From Whalleya microplaca (taxonomy: Eukaryota; Ascomycota; Sordariomycetes; Xylariales; Xylariaceae): a stretch of 64,000 bases of DNA. Made by a program: the position numbers and the translations under genes. The stretch spans positions 186,001 through 250,000 of the forward strand of contig MU385753.1 of NCBI GenBank assembly GCA_022497155.1, given 5' to 3'. Under the pieces are notes generated by a model. It was not told the DNA's origin. It ran no database searches and saw only the letters and a program-made list of their open reading frames with translations. Every line of letters begins with the position of its first letter. Positions within the stretch are counted from its first letter, which is position 1. Below are positions 56,701 through 64,000 of this stretch, piece by piece.

Positions 56701-59700
56701 TGTCGCGAATTGCTCTCATACAATTGAAAGACGCGCTTCAGTAAAGTTTGCGGCAGGGACCAACCCTCCAAGGGGATCGTATGCCTGATTCCTGGGACAA
56801 CAACTCCGGTACTGTCAAATTCGCCGAGAGGGAGAATAGTGAACAAATTGCGCCAAATCCTCTCAAAAGCATGAGCGTCATTGACCGCGCTTGCATCAGT
56901 GTTTAACATGACAGAAGATGCCACGTCCCAGAAACCGGATCTAGGGATACGGGCCTCTTCAAGGACTCGAATGACAGTGACCCAACAGACCATTGAGTAC
57001 TGCTCATCACGAATACCCCTTTCCCGGAAAGACATGAGTTGGAGGTCATTGTATAGGTCTCGAACATCATCTAGATCTGTTGCTAGAAGCCCGCGAATAG
57101 TCCCCTTGGCAATCCGTTTCAACACTTCCTCGAGTTGGAACGACTCGGATATCTGATTCAGTTTCTGGCAGATACGCAAAGTCTGGAATACGATGACCAA
57201 ACTGCGACTTGACACATCCAGGAGGGACCGAGCCTGATGAGCCTGGGATGGTAGAGCCTCCAAGCGTTGCGCAAAACTCTGCAGGATTTCTAAAGCACGG
57301 CCTGCAAAGTGCTTCTCGCTTTCTTGCTCTAAAAAGCTGATGGAATCTTGAAGATAGTCCAAGATGAACTCTGAGGCTTGTACCGCGGTCCTCGTGTAGT
57401 CGATGGCGTTCGAGGAATCTGCTTGAAAGTACTCTATGATCCAGTCAAAGACAATGCCCAACTCTGAGGAAGTTTGCGCATCCCACTGGCCCCAAAGTAG
57501 CGTCTTTTCATCTAGAACAAATGTACGCCGGCCTCGAGGACGATGAAGATTATCCAGGGACGTCTCTTCTAACGATTTCAGTAACCGGCCACTCCCGACA
57601 AATGTACTCTCATGAAAGAAAACCCCAGGATCTAACGGAAATATCTCGAAGTGCTGGGTGTAGTGAGTGCCGAATGGGCCAAGGCCCAATAACTTGCCGG
57701 CACTTTTCGAGATATTCGACGATCCTGCGATGGAATAGCTTGGACTTGGCTCACGCGGTACTGGATCGTTGGCATGCGCATACTGAGGAGCAGTGACGTC
57801 CACCTGTTGAGGTCGAAAGCGCTTCCGGAACTTCGGCCGCCTTTGAATTACCCCATCATCAGGACTCTTGGGTCTATCTTCCGAGGACATGACTTCGTTT
57901 CGCTGTTGTGTGCTGTTATGAGGCACACTGGTACCCACGAAACGTTCAAGACCAACATTCACCGGAGCAGATAACGCTTTACGGGACTTTCGATATAGCG
58001 CATCTAGAGCCCGTTTTCGCGCATTAAATGCATGTTGGCTAACCTTATCGCCTACAGTTTCAAGTTGCGCAGGTCTAGAAGCTGTGTTATGAGGTCTTGC
58101 TCGGCCGGTAACAGCCTGGTTGAACGAGGGCGTGGAATTATCATCATTATCTGATATAGATGGCGTCTCTTCCTCAATAGTAACGAATTTATCCATGCTT
58201 GCCTGTTTAACCATCCGTCGAGACTGCGAGAAGCGTGATGACTGCACAACTCGACGCGGCCGCCTCTCTTGATGTTTTTTGGGTGGTAGAGCAACATGAT
58301 TATTAGAAATAGGTTGCAGCGGCTCTGGCACGTTTGTTGGGACGTTGGTCGCGGCTGTGGTAGTAATTCTCGGTTGGATACTGCCTTTTCTCCAATTTCT
58401 CATGATACCGATGGCCTCAATATTGTCTTTCCGAGTCCCAAGAGCAATATGTTTCTTCGATGGACTTGACCTTCCCCTGTCTGACCTCTTATTGGCCGTT
58501 CGGGCAGCTATGCGGATAAAGTCAGGCGCATCAGGTTCAACGACATCCAGTATACCCAGTCGTGGCGGCGGCGGCGTTCTGGTACGTGTCCCAGCATGCC
58601 CATTCGTAGGCCGCCTTGTTGTAATGCCACTGCTAGCACGACTGCTTTTGGCACTAGATCTAGCTGGCGCGCTCTTCGTCCTGCTGAGATGACCGGTGAT
58701 CCTTTGTTGCCGTTTCGGCTGGTTGGGCTGACCTCTGAAAATCGATTGCTGGCTTTTCCTTCGCTTCCTTGGCTGTTCAGACTCGTTGGTGTCTATATTG
58801 ACTCTTTTTCTCCCAGGAAGCATCCGGTCAATGTGGTCATCTTCGACAACAGAATCCGCATCGTCTTCGAATATAGGCACTGCACTGATGCCAGGAGGTT
58901 CGTTGAAATCATTAAATCGTGAGGCTATATCATCATCATCTGAATCGTCGAGAAATAAAGCTGTGTGGTTGGACGGCCTAGGTGAGACTTGTCGGCGTTG
59001 AGCTACCCCCTTTCTGTGCGACCGCTCTGGAGAATGGTCTGGGCTTTGCCGCGGGTGGTCTTTCTTGCTCTTTTTATGAGTGCTTTGTTGATCAAGCCGA
59101 AGCCAAGATGCAGGCAATACACCACGTATCCGCCTCACGGCCGCACGTACTGCTTCCGACTCACTTTCCGAACCACTACTGGTGTCTGTCACCTGCTCAT
59201 TGCTGGGTTCATCTTCCACCGCAGTGAGATCAATGATATTGGCGCGTTGGTTTGCTGGAGCAGGGCTTTGATCTCGTGACGAAATTGTGCTGCTTGGTCT
59301 CGGAGTGAGCGTTGTCAGAGGGTTAGAACGCACGATCGCAGTAACTGGTGTTAGACCAAGGACAGCTGGACTCGTCTGAGGAGGTGACGGAGGGATCTCG
59401 AAAATATCATTATGAGTTGCCGCTGGTGAAACCTCTCTTACTGACCTAACGGGATCATGTATTCTGGCGAATTTTTCCCTCTTGGATATCTTAGGCGAAG
59501 CTCGTCTTTTGGTGATCTTCTCCGGCCTCTTTCTCGGCTTCCACTTGTCAATCTCGGCTGGGTCCGGCAATTCGTCATCATCTTGTGAACTCCGCAGTGA
59601 AATCTCGACTTGTATGGGGCGACGCCGTGGGGATGGTGACCGATTGCCCACTGATGAATGCTCCATTCCTTCGACATCGTCGGGTAATTCTTGAAGTCCC

Positions 59701-60428
59701 GTTTCCTGGCTCTCTTCTGACTCCTCTTGTGTGGAGGGCTTGGCGGTCAACTGACTATCATCTTCATAATCCTGCTCTTGAGAATCCTCCTCTTGTTTCC
59801 TTCTTGCCATCTCCGCAGCGTGCATTCTAATGGGTCGCACACCATGTGACTTGAGGACCGTACTATACTGAGCATTCTCTAGTAAGTATGGGTGCTCTTG
59901 AATAGGCTTCCGCGGCCTCAATGACCGGCCAACTCGGAGACCGTCCTGTAGCGAGCTTCCATCCTCCTCGTCCGAGATATCCACAACTCCAAATATGTCT
60001 TCGACGAATTGGACCGGCACATTAGCTTGGTCCGCTTGAACAGGCTCCTCGACTTCATCAAAAACCTGCATGCCATGTTCAGGAGTCCCATTTGAACGTT
60101 CAAGTTGATCTCTAAGGCCGAGTGAGGATAGAGGAGACGATATGTCGAGGTTCCGAGGAGTGATATCGACCTCGGGCACTGCCTGCGGTATGGGAGTCAA
60201 GCCGGATGCCGTACCTTGTCCCTTTCGATCCTTTCGGGGGCTTGGTGAGGACCGTGGAATTTCCCAAACATCTTGCCCTTCACATGCTGGAGATTCGGGG
60301 GCCAACTCGTCTCGATTGCTGATGGCAGTATTCAGGTTTGGAAGCTCATAATCGGACTCGTGATTGCTATCGAAGGCACTTTCGTCGTCCGAGTCCGGGA
60401 CCTCCCCAAGCTCCTTCCATTTCGCCAT
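53723..60428 (-). CDS. mus7: DNA repair protein Mus7/Mms22
   Basis: Spliced as complement(join(53723..54954,55002..55182,55232..55582,55638..55810,55868..60428)), 2165 residues; donors GTATGT, GTAAGT, GTATGA and GTAAGT, and all phases close. Start chosen at 60428 because AKWKELGEVPDSDDE is the conserved Mus7/Mms22 N-terminus; upstream codons in frame are not family-like. The first 900 residues are acidic, Ser/Pro-rich and disordered, with several SQ/TP sites and basic patches. The C-terminal two thirds are helical, with the block FGPFGTHYTQHFEIFPLDPGVFFHE, interrupted by no stops, marking the conserved Mms22 domain. Mms22 proteins work with the cullin Rtt101/Rtt107 pathway to restart replication forks after alkylation or stalled replication, in the nucleus. 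The first exon is 4.6 kb and the four others are short. Confidence 0.92.
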
Positions 60429-60808
60429 TTCGCCTGAAATGCATTGCTTTCTATTTCTCAGTAGCGAAATCCGGTCATCTCGTGCGTAGAAGGTTGGTGT
60501 TTGTAAAAAAGGTAAGTCCAGACGCGTCAAATGCACTTAGACGCGTAGTGGGGCACGCCACTTAATGACCTCTCAGTGAAGGATATATGCATATACCCGA
60601 TAACTAGGTACCTAGCTACATATTCACTCAACACCGGCTTCATCAAAGACGCTGTAGAGACAACTTTCACCCATCAAGAAATATCTACAAATGCCAGCTC
60701 AACCGCTCTACACATTTTCACCCTTCTACTTTACTTCTTGAGCTCGCAATACATCACACATACCCCGCTCAATTCCACCAGGCCTCAAATATCTGACTCC
60801 GAAAAGCT
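60429..60808. other. short divergent intergenic
   Basis: This 380-base stretch lies between the starts of mus7 (minus) and the 58-residue gene (plus) and so holds both promoters. An AGGTACCT palindrome lies near 60607-60614. A 62-codon frame at about 60635-60839 is not supportable. Confidence 0.6.
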
Positions 60809-61041
60809 ATGGGTTCATTCCGTAACTTCATTCCTTTAACTCTCGCCGTAGGCTTTGGAATATTGAATGGTATGAGATCCACGGTCTCAAGTCTCTATCA
60901 TAGTGAACTATACTGATAGATAAAGGTTACTATGCGTTTAACCCGGCATTCAAAGAGTATAATAATAAAGACTTGCAACCATCAATAGCGAAAGATGAGC
61001 AGCAACAAGACAAATTGTCCGATACTACACAGCAGAGATAG
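60809..61041 (+). CDS. 58-residue membrane protein, conserved-looking, function unknown
   Basis: Spliced as join(60809..60869,60926..61041), 58 residues; donor GTATGA, acceptor AAAG, phase 1 (GGT codon across the junction). The N-terminal segment, PLTLAVGFGILNGYYAF, is a probable single membrane-spanning helix, followed by FNPAFKEYNN and a hydrophilic, Gln/Asp-rich tail. This layout (short N-terminus, one helix, NGYY.F.PAFKE) resembles small mitochondrial inner-membrane proteins of fungi, such as assembly or accessory subunits of respiratory complexes; I could not name a family. The start lies 380 bases from mus7, divergently. The short second exon ends in a clear TAG, and the AT-rich flanks support a real short gene. 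Confidence 0.6.
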
Positions 61042-62091
61042 CCAAGGCATAGTCAAGGGGGAAAATTACACCTGACCGCTCATCATTCGATCAATTCATA
61101 TCACGGATATCGGAGAATTGACATTGTCTTCTTGACATCAGAGCAATGTAAGAGGCTTGGTCGCAATCGAACTTATGTAGTTCGGTTCTGCAAGATTCTG
61201 GCAAGGTCTCGTCAGTAGAGCTTATAGTCATATTCCTCCACGCTCAATTGGATCCCAGAGGAATTGCATTGCTTCACTGATAAATGAAACTGGCTCATAC
61301 ACACATTTCTATGACAGAACTCAACTTCCACTCTCAAAACAATTAGTGACGTTATAATAAGAAAATCTGTTCATGTCTATAGTCCGGTTACCTTGTAAGA
61401 CAGGCTAAGCCGTTTATCAGTACGGAGCACACATGCTAATATACAAACAGTACTAGGTAGGTACCTATGATACGAATCAATCATCAGCCACTTTAACGGT
61501 ATTTATCAGTTAGATATAAATACTACATGTGAGCAGTACATACATGACAGGAGTTTAAACTCAATTAATCCAATAGTATTCTTTAAGACAATTCACATAG
61601 CATAAAGCAATATGAAAGGTAGATCACATTTATATCAATATCATATGAAGTACATATGAAGTACATATGAAGTACATATGTAGGTAGTGAGCTCAACTTA
61701 TCAGTGTATCTCATATGACTCCCGGCGACCCGGCCGCCTGGCTGTGGCAGCTCCTTCCACCCCTCTACTGCATAGCTTTATTATAGGTTAGTGACATTAT
61801 CTGACCTTGGTCCGAAGTTCAGCCGTCAGATAGCAGATAGCTGACACCCGGAGCTGCACGTGGCGCCTGAATTCTCAGGCCTCCCAACCGTAAATTGCTC
61901 CACCATTATCATACGACCACTGGCTGGAAAAAGACTCTCAATTGAAATTGGTCGAGAACTATTCCGACAAACAACACTCGTCTTCCGCCCACGTCCAGTT
62001 CGCCCAAATTACCTCGCGAGCACCTCAATTGGACCCATCTCCACTCCAAAATCCCTCTCCCACCGACTCTACTTACTCCCTTTTGCCCATC
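61042..62091. other. intergenic upstream of COX5
   Basis: AT-rich at first, with an 11-base tandem repeat at 61642-61680 and an AGGTACCT palindrome near 61457. From about 61850 the DNA becomes C-rich, as in a leader. The open frame running from 61942 into COX5 starts upstream of the true ATG (62092) and is just the leader in frame. Confidence 0.55.
61642..61680. repeat. 11-bp tandem repeat
   Basis: Three exact copies of CATATGAAGTA plus a partial fourth (CATATG). It is in gene-free AT-rich DNA, 400 bases upstream of COX5. Confidence 0.95.
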
Positions 62092-62991
62092 ATGATGCGC
62101 ACACCTGCGACCTCGCTCCTCCGCGCCGGCGTCCGCGCCAGCTCCATGAGATCGATGACCACCACCATCGTCCCCCGAGCCGCCGCCTCCACCCACGCCA
62201 TCTCCAACCCGACCCTGGCCAACATCGAGAAGCGGTGGGAGGGCATGCCGCCGACCGAGCAGGCTGAGCTGTGGATGGCTCTGCGCGACCGCATGAAGGA
62301 GAACTGGGCCGAACTTACGTTTAATGAGAAGAGGGCCGGTATGTGATATATACATCTATCTATATTTCCTCTATATGGCCAGCAAAAATTGCAGACCCTC
62401 GAGCCTCGTTGCCCGCCATCGTGCGTCCACGGCTTCATCGGGCAGCTTTTGCTTCTTTTCCCGCTCCTCTAAAACTCGGGTCACTTTGTGCAATTGGGAC
62501 CCCCCCTGGCATGATCAACTCCAGCCAAGAGGGGCCCCACAATCGGCCTGGCCATTCACGTTACATGTATTTGAAGCCATCATGATCATGAATGCTGACG
62601 CTGTCCGCAGCCTACTGGATCGCCTTCGGTCCCCATGGCCCTCGCGCCCAGTCGCCGCCGGACGAGGGGAAGAAGGTGGCCCTGTACACGGCCATCGGCA
62701 TCCTGTCCAGCTTAGCCATCTTCGCCACGATCCGCGCCTTCGGCGGTGCGCCCCCGAGCACCATGACCCGGGAGTACCAAGAGGCTTCGAACGAGTTCCT
62801 CAAGGTGAGTTTATCCTTATCCTCGATTTTCTTTCCTTCCTGCATTTCCCCTTCTCTCCTTCCCCCCCCTTTGGAAGCGGGCATGTAGCTGACTTACGAC
62901 CCCACAGAACCAACGTGCCGAGCCCCTGACTGGTATCGGGTCCGAGGGATATTCAGGCAAGGGCATGATCCAGTCGCCGCCCAAGCATTAG
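62092..62991 (+). CDS. cox5: cytochrome c oxidase subunit 5 (mammalian subunit IV homologue)
   Basis: Spliced as join(62092..62338,62611..62804,62908..62991), 174 residues; donors GTATGT and GTGAGT, acceptors CCGCAG and CACAG, phases 1 and 0. The first intron is 272 bases, the longest here. The N-terminus is a mitochondrial presequence (Arg, Ser, Ala, Thr rich, to about residue 34). ISNPTLANIEKRWEGMPPTEQAELW and FNEKRAAYWIAFGPHGPR are highly characteristic of fungal COX5/subunit IV. A single membrane helix, about residues 104-124 (VALYTAIGILSSLAIFATI), is followed by the intermembrane-space tail. The protein is a nuclear-encoded subunit of complex IV in the inner mitochondrial membrane and its expression is likely tied to respiration. 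Confidence 0.96.
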
Positions 62992-64000
62992 AGCTCGTCC
63001 GCATATTAATATACCACTATATCTCTTCCTCCGCTCTTTCATTTGTCCATAGAGAGAGAGAGAGAGAAACGAAATGAGTGTAATGCATCCCAATCATCAT
63101 CTTCTTCTTCTTCCGTGTACACACAACGAAAACGACAATGACAACCAAGTACGGCAAGGGAACCTTGGCACATCTCAACTTCGAAACACGCGAACTACTC
63201 GGAAATGGAACAGCGTAGTAGATAGAAACACGAATGACTGACTGGCTGGATGGATGGATGGATGGATGGGGGCGGACGATGCGGAGCTTATATATGTCAA
63301 TTAGGATACGAAGCTCGGGAGTACCTATGAAGAGGGGAGAAACAAGCAGGCTATTTGGTCTGATTCATTGAGCAGACCTGGCTGTGTAAATATGTACAAG
63401 ATGCAAATCTTCTATGCCGTTCTAAGAACTCTGGCCGTATTCATGTTTGTGATGTTCGTTGTAGTCCGGTTGTCTTAAATGACGTCTGTAGTTAGGCGCT
63501 CACAGTATTGTTTGATACACCGCAATTCCGTCCAATCCGATTTACATCATACACGTACGGATGGATATTCGAAGCATACATTCTAACTGAGTTTTGATAT
63601 ATATATATAGACCATATCACCCATTCTCATTTCATTATCAAACCCCCATACCAGCTTAACCATGCCATAAATTCATTCCTCTCAAGACAAGTGCAACCAA
63701 GATAAGTATATACAGCCTAGATACTTGGCTCCTCTCCACACAGATATACACACACACAACTATATATACCGCTCCCTTCTTCTTCAACTTGATATAGATA
63801 TAGATAACCGTCGCCAACTCAATCGATCCCCATGAATCCCAAACGCCCCCAGATATGATATGATAAATAAAACCCAAGCTCACGATGCTCCATAGATACC
63901 TAGCTAGACCCATGCAAATCGCACGCACGCACCCAAGAAAAACTTCACAAGCAAAACCACCTCGCTCCTTACCTACTTCCTAGGTAGGGACTCACGCACC
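62992..64000. other. gene-free right edge
   Basis: About 1 kb after COX5 with short simple repeats: a GA run at 63051-63067, a GGAT run at 63247-63270 and an AT run near 63597-63609. The final 350 bases on the minus strand have a long but low-complexity open frame that I do not consider a gene. The right neighbour lies outside the window. Confidence 0.5.

Noticed and set aside
63656..63928. 90-codon minus-strand frame near the right edge
   Set aside because: Dominated by simple repeats (Ile/Tyr/Val codons from TA and CA runs); no start context or similarity.

Overview
The window is nuclear DNA of a filamentous ascomycete, most likely a member of the Sordariomycetes. Genes are short to medium, separated by 0.3-5 kb, and lie on both strands with no operons. 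Introns are mostly 45-100 nt with GTATGT/GTAAGT-type donors and CTAAC-like branch sites. Several products are typical of filamentous fungi: a Prm1 membrane-fusion protein, a Pex14/17-type peroxin, a Mus7/Mms22 repair protein and a TPR-DUF4470 protein. I cannot name the genus.

Left part (1-24 kb): a small mitochondrial-type protein (1.5-2.0 kb), a Qc-SNARE of the Syn8 type (2.8-3.8 kb, minus), an intronless MetE C-terminal-domain protein (5.1-6.2 kb), a triple-KH RNA-binding protein (7.9-9.8 kb, minus), a coiled-coil orphan (13.2-14.2 kb), a TPR-DUF4470 protein (15.0-17.8 kb) and PRM1 (20.7-23.1 kb).

Middle part (24-41 kb): a Pex14-like peroxin (minus), followed in the same frame by 262 codons broken only by one TAG; the INO80 subunit Ies2, which needs a GC-AG intron; and three low-complexity proteins of unknown function (31.1, 34.9 and 39.0 kb).

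41-47.7 kb is a gene-poor, AT-rich block. It is rich in palindromes, including a perfect 70-bp palindrome and two related hairpin elements with a tRNA-like B box. At its right side lies a broken C2H2 zinc-finger gene whose intact paralogue follows at 47.7-49.3 kb.

Right part (50-64 kb): a large mitochondrial-type AAA ATPase (minus), the five-exon Mms22/Mus7 gene (minus, 2165 aa), a 58-aa predicted membrane protein, and the nuclear gene for cytochrome c oxidase subunit 5 (mammalian subunit IV).

The genes form no pathway; the order is ordinary fungal housekeeping interspersed with lineage-specific disordered proteins. I found no secondary-metabolite cluster, CRISPR, rRNA or convincing intact tRNA. 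Exon boundaries were worked out by hand from splice motifs and phase, and all are predictions.
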